Shown: piece after piece, positions 23,151 to 33,600 of the stretch
Layout of the letters: every line of letters starts with the position of its first letter
Position numbering within the stretch: position 1 is the first letter of the stretch
Assembly (NCBI GenBank): GCA_026874595.1
Contig: CM049316.1
Coordinates: 38,079,195-38,143,194 of the forward strand
Length of the DNA: 64,000 nucleotides
DNA from: Sipunculus nudus
Lineage: Eukaryota; Annelida; Sipuncula; Golfingiida; Sipunculidae
Direction of reading: 5' to 3'
The notes under the pieces: model-generated
Told to the model about the DNA's origin: nothing
The model's input: the letters and a program-made list of their open reading frames with translations, nothing else
The model's database searches: none
Made by a program: the position numbers and the translations under genes

Positions 23151-25320
23151 TCAGGCCATTTACCCATCCCCATTGTTTGGGGTTTAGGTTCCAACTTGAC
23201 ACAGGCCCATCGTTCACATACTGATATCAGGGTTTGTAATACTTTGAAATGTTCATCTTTCCATCGGAAACGGAAATCTAGTTTTGTCTTGCCGCAGAAA
23301 AATTTGCCTTTCCGCTACAGATGCATCCTATCATCATATCAAAATCTCAATCAATCATTTCTGTTTTGACATTTCTGAGGAACGGTTAACCTGCGTCCTA
23401 ATGGCGACACCCGTCAATCTTTATGTTGTATATGCACGTTGTGACTCAGTACCCAACGACGTATTTTCTAACATTGCAACTGGCTCTGTTATAGGTCTGC
23501 TGCTATGCAAATCACTGAGCTATATGATTTTATGAGCGATACGAAACCATAATAGTGCGGAGTACCAGGTTAGCTGGGGGCTTCCAAGTTACCATTGTGC
23601 GCGGAAAATTTTCATTTTTTTGTGTATTTTTCAGTATTTGTGATGTGAAGAACATCTGAAAGTTCACCATTCTAACGGATTGGTACAAAATGAAAAATGC
23701 TTTTGCGTTCATGTGTTTGCCTGTCTGAAACAGGCGGAAAGGCATTGTTACGACCTCTGGATATTGATAATAGTTTTATATTATATCAACAGTAAAAAAA
23801 ACAGACAAAATAATGCATTCATGTGTTAAAAAAACAAGAATAAAACCAACGTACAAGGTATAAAACCATTAAAGGTTTTAGACGCTCCGCCCATCTACTT
23901 TTATCTGATAATATAGCATCTTATCATTAACATTAACTTCAACAACGAAAAAAAAATTAACATGTTATAAAGGTCAATTGGGACAGGTTATTTAGAAGTA
24001 AATTTAAAGATAATATAAAATTTCGTTTTCATTTGTATTTATTTACAGTCCCTTTGGGGGGACTGAGATGTTGCAAATTTATAAACTTTATTTATTTTAC
24101 ATGAATTGTACAACTACCGTAGTTTTAATAACTAATACGAATCACTCTCCATGGCTCGGATGTTGGTCGATCCAACAAAGCTGTAGGTGTTTATCGGTAT
24201 TGATCAGGGAATCTGAAATATGTATATTCGGTATGATACGGGGATCACAGAGGAACATTTTTTCACCTTTTCTTTTCTTTTTTATTCAAAGCTGTATGCA
24301 TGCGTCGGTAGATCATGATCGAATATTGGGTCAGATCAGGAGGTGGCATGCCCTCATTGCTCACAGACCCTGTGCGTAAAATCACTCGTGCAAACGATTT
24401 TGAAGCATATTCATAAGTACGCGCATACACTCCCACTTCTTATTGTTTTAATCAACATATCTCATTACAATAATCATTATTTAATTTACAAATGAAAAAT
24501 GCATTGTTGTTTTAATAGGGTTCGTAATAGACATCCCCTCTCTGGTGTTTTCACAATTCTTGCCCCTCCCATGTGTGCTGATCCCGAACTGATTAATGAA
24601 TTTTATGTTATGTTTTATAGCTGGTAAAGCGATACATTTAAATTATAAAAAGAACAAAAATTGACCCAGATTAATGATATAAGTTCTGACAATTAAAAAT
24701 ACAGTATACTTTATACGTTATATCCGTTGGATTCCATTACTGCACAGAATGTCTAAATTCTCCAAACAAATCATTATTCTGCAGTGAACATATACAAAGA
24801 ACTACAATTATTTCATGTAGCTAAATAAATTACCGACAACCAATGGCTATTATATAGCTACTTTAGGGAATAATTTACTTATAACTATTCACTACACTTA
24901 AAGCTAACACATATAGCTGGCTAATTCTGCCGCATATTCGCTTGAGAGGGAAAACATACAGATACCTTTTTATCTCAATCAAACGGAAACATGAAAGGCA
25001 TCGATACCGAACGGTCGATAAAACAATGTAATTTAATTAGTAAAATGAATGTGAAGGTTAGAGTTGGCAGCCGTGAATCTGTATAGGGCCTAAGAGTTGT
25101 CGGTGGACGAACTGTGTTCAGATTGCTGCATCTAGAATAGGTACTGCCACCTGCCGGTCAATTATATAACTAATTGTTCTTTGACCGTCGCAGATCACCA
25201 CACAGAACTATATAACACCTATCGAGGCATGGAATAACGTTTTATTTTACATATGGCTGTGGAAACTTAACAACTGATGACCTAACAGGTCGTTGTGAAT
25301 ATATTCTGGGAGTTTTAAAC
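23151..25320. other. Non-coding stretch, nothing recognised
   Basis: Several short open frames but none with family resemblance or flanking splice signals. Around 24995-25060 there is weak similarity to 37014-37078 (TTCGATACCGAA phrase), which would extend the duplication that carried the IDO exon copy. Confidence 0.4.
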
Positions 25321-25326
25321 ATGTAT

Positions 25327-25424
25327 CCCCTGACGGATCGGCGGCACCTGTCCAACGTCTACGGTGAACCACCGCTTTTAAGACAACATATAGTATCTGA
25401 ATAAATTCACATATTCGGCCCGTT
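25327..25424 (-). pseudogene. Decayed duplicate of an IDO exon
   Basis: The minus strand matches IDO exon 37216-37118 closely at its 5' part, including acceptor and intron bases (CACATATTCGGCCCGTTCTAT is shared in + orientation). It decodes as RAEYVNLFRYYMLS followed by a stop, against RAEYVKVFRDYMLPEYRRF in the intact exon. Similarity fades towards the 3' end and there is no partner exon beside it. It is probably the remnant of a tandem IDO duplicate. Confidence 0.8.
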
Positions 25425-26010
25425 CTATAAAATAATTGTCATTGTATTATTTCTTTGTATTCTCCGAATTAGTAGTGTTAAAATGCTGAATGATATTAAT
25501 TCATTGAAACGTGCAGTAAACAAAATCTAGTCCCTTGTTTAACGAGAGTGATTGGGCATTTTTCGTATTTTAAGCACAAAGTGAAATAGTTAGATGAATG
25601 AGCAATGAAGAAAAGGAAGAAAATTAGCCATTGCTTGTAAAGATAGGACCAATATTGTCAAAGTTATGAGGGAAATAAGATTTTGACGTGTTTTAATGAC
25701 CTTGACCTTTGACTTATTTAGACAATACACATAGAACTTTGAGACATACGATATATGTATGTTACAAAGTGATTCCAGCAAAACTGAGGACTGAAGAATG
25801 TTATATGTAAGACTCATGAACCAGCAAGCAGGAGAAAATAAGACAGCTGACAAACAGACAGGCATATTGACAAAGTGACCCAAATTTAGACCAGATGATT
25901 TAACAAGGTCATGGAGAAGACTCAGAGGAAGAAGATAAGCTACAGTTTGTGGAACTGAATTTATAGTTTAAGAGATATGGTAAAAAATGATATGTTGGGG
26001 AGGTTCGAGT

Positions 26011-26030
26011 GCAGCGTCCCCTAGCGGCCA
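26011..26030 (-). promoter_or_regulatory. CTCF-like motif in repeat unit 1
   Basis: The minus strand reads TGGCCGCTAGGGGACGCTGC, one base different from the copy 310 bp away; the core resembles the CTCF consensus CCASYAGRKGGC. Confidence 0.35.
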
Positions 26031-26320
26031 TATCCGGAAAATGAAAAAAAAATATTCGAGATATTACTGTTATACATAAGATGTACCAGTTTCAAGAGGA
26101 TTAATGCAAAACTTTAGCCTGTAAAATGCTCTATATGAGATGCAAGAAACAGCTAGCAGGCGAATTAGAGGACAACTGACAAACAGACAGACATACTGAC
26201 AAAGTTACAAAAGACTGAGACCAGATGACTTAATCATGTTATGGAGAAGACTCAGAGGAAGAAAATAAGCTTTAGTTTATGTAATTGGCCAAAAAATGAT
26301 ATGTTGGGGGAGATTCGACT

Positions 26321-26340
26321 GCAGCGCCCCCTAGCGGCCA
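26321..26340 (-). promoter_or_regulatory. CTCF-like motif in repeat unit 2
   Basis: The minus strand reads TGGCCGCTAGGGGGCGCTGC, a very good match to the CTCF core followed by GCTG. Orientation is the same as in unit 1. Confidence 0.4.
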
Positions 26341-26929
26341 TATCCGGAAAATGAAAAATCATGTTCACGATTTTTATGTATGGCAGAAGATGTGCAAGTT
26401 TCAGAATGATTCCTGCAAATCTGTGGCCTGTAGTATGCTATATGTAAGACGCAAGAACCAGGAAGCATGCGACATTATGACCAATTGACACAAGATCAAG
26501 GTTATGGAGAAGCCTCAAACGAAGAAATTGAGCCTTGGTATTTGAAGACAGGCCAAATATTAACGTAGTTATAATGGGAAAAAAATGATGATAACCTCGA
26601 CCTTGGCCTTTGATCTATGTTGACCAAAAACAATAGGGTTCCAGTTCTTTTGATTGTCTACCAGTTGTTCAATTTTGAAAGAATTTGCTGCAAAATAATG
26701 GCCTGTAGATTCGTGATAATCACACAAAAAGAAACAGACATACGCAGCTGACCAACATGCTTGCCGAAATCGAAGATTTCCGGCAAGCAATAAACTGATG
26801 AGCTTATGAACTCGAATAACATGCAGTGACAAAAGTCAAATAATTATTATCAATCTGTTAAAAAAAAACATGACCCTTCGGTCAGCAAGCATGACCTATT
26901 ATAACCATGGATGCCATTCACACCTTTTT

Positions 26930-27120
26930 CATTTTTTAAAACTTTTGGTCATGCATTTGTAGGATGTCGGAAATATATATCTGTTTATAATGGTAAACAG
27001 TTGCTGATTGTATGAGTGAGGGAAATATATGATTGCTGAGCTGATCGGAGCTACTTCTTGGGCTTTACTGATACCCGTCGGTCTCAAGAGGCTATTAAAC
27101 ATGCCAAAAAAATAATTTAG
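26930..27120. repeat. Diverged third copy of the 5455-5797 repeat
   Basis: TTTACTGATACCCGTCGGTCTCAAGAGG resembles TTTAATTGATACCCATCAGTCTCAAAAGG at 5670-5698. The preceding GCTGAGCTGA-GGAGCTA and upstream phrases also align. Confidence 0.5.
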
Positions 27121-28397
27121 AATGTTTCAGATGGCACTAACAATGTCTTACACTGTAATTTTTTTTATAGATCCAGCTAATAGGATAAGCATATTTCCTT
27201 TTTTCACTACAGAGTTATTGCTCTGTTACGCAGAGAGTTTGCTGCAGAATTTGAAAAGGAGCGCATGTGATGGGTGGATATCAGAACAGCCAATCAAATC
27301 CATCGTTACAGTAATATACAGTATTACTTGATACTCACCAGTTTTCCATGCCTTTATAAGTTTGGCCAGATTCTGCATATAGCATCTACCATCGACAGAC
27401 GGTTAATCGTGACAAAACTTTCCCTATGGGCCATATATTGCTATATTAAATATCCATGACTAGATGACAAGACAACTCTAGAACAAAGGCGGCCCCTCAC
27501 ACCAATGTATGGCGATGGCTTACGGCAGTAATCGTGAAATGGAATTTATCCCGAAAACAAAACTTTTGTGAATAACAGGCCCCATCACTGAAGGCAAGTC
27601 CTGATTGATATTATAAATAATAATATATCTTGTATGTTACAGTGGATTAAAGAGAGCTGTTGTAAATTATCAGATCTTTCAAATTATCTGCAAGCAATGA
27701 ACAAAGATTTATACGTGTTCAATATTTGCTTGGGTCCTCGTTCAAATTATACGATTTTGGGAACACAATACTTTGTATAATTAATTTATAAAATTATGGT
27801 TATACTCTGTGTAGGTTAATATATAATTAGAATGCGAAAATAAACATTCGCGAAACGGTGAGAATATGAAAATCGGGATTTGCAATGTTAACCTCACAAA
27901 TATGACGCCGACCACATGAAATGATATATATGTGATCCTTTGAATTATGAGTATATTATTGTAATCCGGATTATCTCCAGGTTAATGGAATGTACCCTAA
28001 TTATTCATCAAAATCCACTCGGAGGATGTATAATATTGACTAGTTAATTAGTAAAGGCACAGGCCCTTGAAATCACTATTAAAACATGTCTAGATTATAT
28101 ATGGCCCCTATATAGCCTTATTCTACCAATAGTTATATGAAGACACAAGGTATGAAATGACGGACGGATTACCCCGAGGGACCTGCTGTATAAACTATCT
28201 ATTTCCTACCAACGGCATGGAACGAAATTATATCTTGCATGCACATAAAACTGGACAAGATGGTTCCGTCTGACACAAAACTAACTCGCGTTACGGTTTC
28301 TATCCGCGTGTAATTAGCTGTTTACCCAGGCTGAGCGGACACTGTTCAGCGGTCTTTCTCTCCATGACAGCCCACGCACCATCGTAGGATTGTTTAT

Positions 28398-28970
28398 CAT
28401 TCCAAAGATGAGATTTTTCATGGAGCCCTATGGATGTAATGTAAGTAGATTCTAGGCCTGGTGGATACAAATTGTGCCCCATCTGATTGACTGGATGCTC
28501 AAAATCATGTTTTAAGTGTAGTTTGCAAAGTATAAGTCATCATGACCTAAAACAGCTGTAGCTGAAGGTCTAAAAAAAAGAGAAAAAAAACGCTTAAAAA
28601 TTAGAATAAAAATACAGGTGGCGCCAGTCGTTTTCAGGAAATAATAAAACACTCCATGATCAATATATATAGAAAAATCTTTGCATTCAATACATAAGTT
28701 ATTCCGATATGGGAGTTTTTGCACCAAAGTTTTGATTATTCGGGGGTGGGGCGGGGGCACTTTACCTAGTAGATTATATGTCACAGTGAACTTGTTTCAG
28801 GTTTCCAAGGAGTTTTTTATGGGCCTCTGTCGGTTTTCAGTGAGAAGTTTCTAGGTCGAGTGGTTACGATTTGTGCTCTGTTAACAGAAAGACGGACAGA
28901 TAGATAGACGGACGACGGACAAATAGTGATTGCTATAGCTGAGATGACTTTCAGTCAGCTGAGCCGATAA
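28398..28970 (+). mobile_element. Hairpin-ended tandem-core element, copy 3
   Basis: About 1.7 of the 337-bp units (boundary AGGTGGCGCCAG at 28615), a GACGGACAGATAGATAGACGG tract and the terminal hairpin at 28937-28964 (AGCTGAGATGACT-TTC-AGTCAGCTGAGC). The 5' flank is missing. Confidence 0.68.
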
Positions 28971-29159
28971 AAATTGGCGGTAACTTTTACGCCTGACTAG
29001 GTGAAATGAAAGCATTACGTTGTCCCACGATATATTGGCTAGGGAGGAAAGTGGGGTTAAGAAGGGGGGGGGGGTGCTAATCACGTTTAAGTACATCTGC
29101 TGAATTCCATTCCGGTTTCAGACTACATGATAGGGCAGTATCAAACGCTTCCTCTCATT

Positions 29160-29410
29160 TTATATCCTGGCTTTAAAGGGGCCCGGTGTCTACTGCACCT
29201 GCGGGCCCCTGGTGCGTAATCGTCCTCATTGGTGGGTCATTCCATCGAGGAGCCCCCAAAAGGAGCACTTGTTTGTAATTGACACATCGGCGTTGGGCAT
29301 GGCCTTCCCATAAGCCTGCAGACCGCTCCCTCCGGATTGGGGCCGACCGTGATAAAATCTCACTGCCTCGGCTGAGATTCGAACTTATAGGATCTCCCGT
29401 GTTTGACATT
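29160..29410 (-). mobile_element. tRNA-derived SINE, copy 2
   Basis: The minus strand has the B-box-like AGTTCGAATCTCAGCCGAGGC region. It is followed by the same body as copy 1 (GTCTGCAGGCTTAT, GAAGGCCATGCCC, AATGAGGACGATTACGCACC, AGGTGCAGTAGACACCGGGC). It lies directly beside the truncated Penelope relic. Confidence 0.75.
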
Positions 29411-29418
29411 CAAACTTT

Positions 29419-29985
29419 CTCGATGTCAACTTTTATCTCCGCACTGAACAGACCAAACCATATAGAAAACCCAACGACAAACCTGTCTACATAAACTGCA
29501 AATCAAATCACCCACCATCTATCATTAAAAACTTGCCACAGGAAGAGACTCACACTATTATTATCAAGCAAAGAAATATTTGAAGATGCCGCTCCAATTT
29601 ATAACTCAGTCTTAAAGAGAGCAGGGTACAATGAAAGCGTCCATTACAATGCGGGAAACGGCGATAATGGACAACAGAAAAAGAAAAGAAACAGAGCTAG
29701 AAAGATATTTTGGTATAACCCACCATACAACAAGAATTTCAAAACAAATATCGGCTCACAATTTTTAAAACTGATCAAAAAAACTTCCCACGGGACAACA
29801 AACTTCACAAAATCTTTAACAAAAATACAATCAAAATCAGTTACAGTTGCATGAGAAATATGATGCAAATAATAACAGCTCATAACAAAAAAAATCAATG
29901 CAAAAAAATAACCAAGAAACCAGCGAAAAAAACTGCAACTGTAGGGTGAAAAACACATGTCCGTCAGACGGGAATTGATTACGTC
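29419..29985 (+). pseudogene. Penelope-like retroelement relic (RT C-terminus to CNC linker)
   Basis: In three successive frames the + strand decodes family landmarks: LDVNFYLRTEQTKPYRKPND then VYINCKSNHPPSIIKNLPQ, next EIFEDAAPIYNSVLKRAGYN, then [18 protein letters not shown] and [20 protein letters not shown], and finally [14 protein letters not shown]. In Penelope-like elements this linker follows the RT and leads to a GIY-YIG endonuclease; here it runs into a stop before any GIY-YIG domain. At least two frameshifts and stops make it non-functional, and the RT catalytic part is missing upstream. Confidence 0.82.
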
Positions 29986-30040
29986 ACTTTAAAGATTAAT
30001 ATTATGAAAAGGAACTTTTATCAATTTTGTTCATGCATGT

Positions 30041-30076
30041 AGTCCCCCCCCCCCCCCCATCCCCCCCCCCCCCCCC
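30041..30076. repeat. Poly-C tract
   Basis: Two C runs separated by AT, over 30 bases; a potential G-quadruplex on the minus strand. Confidence 0.95.
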
Positions 30077-30626
30077 ATTCTGTAGTTACATCGTACGTCA
30101 CGCCTTATGGATGTTTGGTAAATACAGTTTGAATGTGTTTTTCTCTGCTTTGCTGTAATACATATACTCAGTTCATGTGGATTTAATCTTAACATCCTTC
30201 GTGATGTGATCTGCATTCATCTCGGACGATCTTCAACATTGACATCAATTCTGCAGAAATTAAAAGTGAAAAGGAACATAATTTCCAGTAATATAGTTTC
30301 TTCACACACACACACTCTCTCTCATTTTTTACACTCTCTCTCTCACACACACGCTCACATTTATAAATTTTTCTTGTATTATAGAAAGCTTTGACAAAAT
30401 TTACACACATCGATCATTCGTTTATTGTTTTTCTTAACTTATTCAATTTAATCTTTTATTTATATGAATGTGATTTGAAAAAAGAACTAATTATTCTTAT
30501 TCTCCACAATTTTTTATCATTGATTGGAAGTACATACACACATCTATTATTCTATAATAATCATATATATGAATAATATCCAATCGGGCTTGAAGTAATT
30601 ATAAGGGAGTGATATCTATAACGTAC

Positions 30627-30691
30627 TTGCCGCGCCTTCTTTAGCTGACTTGGAATCCTTGTCGTACTTATGAACAGGACCGGCAGCATAT
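30627..30691 (-). CDS. IDO: IDO exon 13
   Basis: 65 nt between TTTTTATAG and GTACGT. The phase continues exon 12 as VTK-YAAGPVHKYDKDSKSAKEG, in the place of human VTK-YILIPAS...KENKTSED. It lies 5.8 kb beyond exon 12, with an RT fossil and other repeats in the intron. Confidence 0.65.
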
Positions 30692-33600
30692 CTATAAAAA
30701 ATAATAAAAGAATTTGGAAACATGCAGTGTAACCATGGTGCAGCATATTTATATATATAAGCTAAATATAAATTCAATCTCTGTAAATTGTCTCTGTAAA
30801 TAAGATAGTGGTCAAGGTGTGTTTCTATGAGGATCAAGCAGGCCTGTGGCGAACATTCAGCTGACGGATACATGGAACACCCCGTTACAAAATCATATGA
30901 GCGATTTTTTCACGCATATGCGCGCACACGGAAACACCCCTAAAATCTGCTTGAATTGTATTGATAGCTATGATAGATCCATTTCAAGCTTATATTCATT
31001 CATTTATTAGGGCCCCGCTTGACAAGCGAAGCTCTATAGTGATTAATGTGTCAATCCGTCCTTCCGTCCTTCTGTCCTTCCGTCAGTGACACTTTCTTTC
31101 ACGGGTGATAACTCAACAGAAACTTTTTTTCACCTTTACCTAATTCCCAGGGATGATTGGTAATTATGAGGCCTCCAGACCTATTGGTACTTATGAGGCC
31201 TCCAGACCTACTGAATTACAGACCTGTCGGATATATGGCCTCCACAGCCCAATCGCTGATTTCCTTTCGTGTGTGATTATTCAACAACAACTGAATCACT
31301 TATACCCTTCGAATCCAAAAACAGGTAATTTGTGGAGACCTTGTCTGTTCTTCACACCTGAACAACACAACACCAGGTCTTCATAAGATTTTCTTATTAC
31401 TGTTTTAAAATAACATCTTAATACACCATTTCTCACTGCGGGCCCTCTGAGGACTATGGTCCAATTACATCTAGTTTAAAATTTGTTAAATTTCAATTTA
31501 GCGGCCTTACCCTATTTGCCTTAAGTATGGGAATGGCTTTTATGGAACCCTTGGTATCACAAAGATGGGTGCTTTTGCTACCATTTGTATTCTTCTACAT
31601 TGCTCAGAAGTCCAGATATAGGGAAAAGTATAAGATGAATGGCGGCCATCTTGAAATACAATATGGCGGCCTAATCCAATTTGTATCAAGTATGGCAATA
31701 ACTTTAATGGAATACCTGGTATCGTAAACATGGGTGTTGCTACCATTTATATTATTCTACAACGCCCAGAGGTCCAGATAAAAGGCAAAATCCTATAAAA
31801 TAGCGGCCATTTTGAATTCAAAATGGCCACTGAAGACGCGATTAAAAAAAATGGCACCTGATTTTTTTTGTCGAATCAGCACCTAAAATTTGAGAAAGCC
31901 AATGTAATCCGCTTTGACACAACAATCCAGCTAGATCCAAATATCTGACACAGCATACTATACTTTTTACATCTCCGGAATGCTCGTGGTTGTGTATTTC
32001 TGTTTATTTTTAGCACCAGATGGCGCACCTTATATACGGGGTTCTATTTTGGGCTTCAGACCAGTTATAATATAGGGGGAACTTGCAATCATGTACGTGC
32101 ATTATGCACCATAACCTCCGCCAGGATCTTATTAAACTTTGCTGTGTGCTATTTGGTGAAGCGTATCACAGATCATCATGGATTTTATCCCAGGTGAGCT
32201 CTAGCCAAAGGCGGCCCCTAATACCGGTGTAAAGACTTCAGATTACCCCCTCCCCCCCCCCCCTTTCAGGTTACCCGACCGTAATCTGAAATTGATATAT
32301 CGCTCGTGATATATTTATTAACAATATCCTCAGCTGGCAGGTGATATAGTGGCCAACTCCGTCGGGCCGAACACGTGTCTCTCTGTCCGTAACCACTTCA
32401 TAACAGGAATAATCTCAAAAACGTTACTCACATCACATTTTAATTAACTTGGCAGGTGTATCAAATAGATCTTCTCACTTGATCAGGTATTGGTCACACT
32501 AACTTGAATTTTTATACTTTTTAAGATTTGTGACGCCTGCCTTATACACGGATCGTATTATAATACTATCATATATATCGGTCCGTCCAATTACTATTTG
32601 TATCGCAACGATAACTTTCTAGTATTTTGATTGATTTTCATGAAACTAATAGTACGTACCAATAAAGCATCTCGCATGGGTTCGATTCTCTACAATATTA
32701 ACGTATGATACTTTATTTAATGTATATATTAAGTATATAAATAATCATAAGTAAACATTTTTTTTGGGGGGGGCTGGGGGGCGGGGGATAATATAACGGG
32801 GGGGGGGGGGTAATCTGAAATCGCTACAGCGGTGATTAACTCGTTCTCGGCCGGGATGAAGGTTTAACCGCATACCTCTGATAAAGAACCTTTAGATTAA
32901 ACAAGAGCACCGCAAACGTGCGTAATTCGCCCGTCGTGTATCTGTTGACTGTTCAAAATGGCGACTGAAGACGCGACTAAAACAATGGCACCTGCTTTTT
33001 TTTTGTCGAATCAGCACTTCAAATTAGAGAAAGCCAATGTAATCCGCTTTGACACGACATTCCAGGTAGATTCAAATATCTGACACAGCATGCTATTTTT
33101 TTTACATCTTCGGAATTCTCATGACTGTGTTTTCTGTTTATGTTTAGCACCAGATGGTGCACCTTATACGCGGTTCTATTTTGGGCACCTCGCCACCTGG
33201 CGCAGGTTTACTGGTGATTCATGAGGTGACGCCAACCCGGCTGGTACATGTTTTTTGGAAACTGCAATAAAGATACATTCGCATACGCCTGCTTACGCAT
33301 ACCTGAATGTCTCTTTTTCCTGATAAGGTTTTCAACCAATGCTTTTATTTGTAATAAGAGAGTATTTGTTATAAATATTTTCGAATGGTCATGCCCCTGA
33401 AGCAATTAAGAGTCAGGGTAAGGACATATACCCATAATATAACTGTGCCATATCGACAGTTGCCACGGAACTCTATTCCATGTCATGCGCAGGTCAACGT
33501 CCGCTTTCGGTTTTGCTTAGTCGGGAACAATGTCAAGTATGTTGAAAGTGGAGGGAGGGGCGGGGGCATGACCCATAATGCTTGAAATTTCAACACTAGT

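Larger units (their letters stand above)
25600..26560. repeat. ~310-bp tandem repeat carrying CTCF-like sites
   Basis: Phrases GACAAACAGACAG, TGGAGAAGACTCAGAGGAAG, AAATGATATGTTGGGG and CCTAGCGGCCATATCCGG recur in order about 310 bp apart, in two clear units and a partial third. Neighbouring frames are not genes. Confidence 0.82.
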
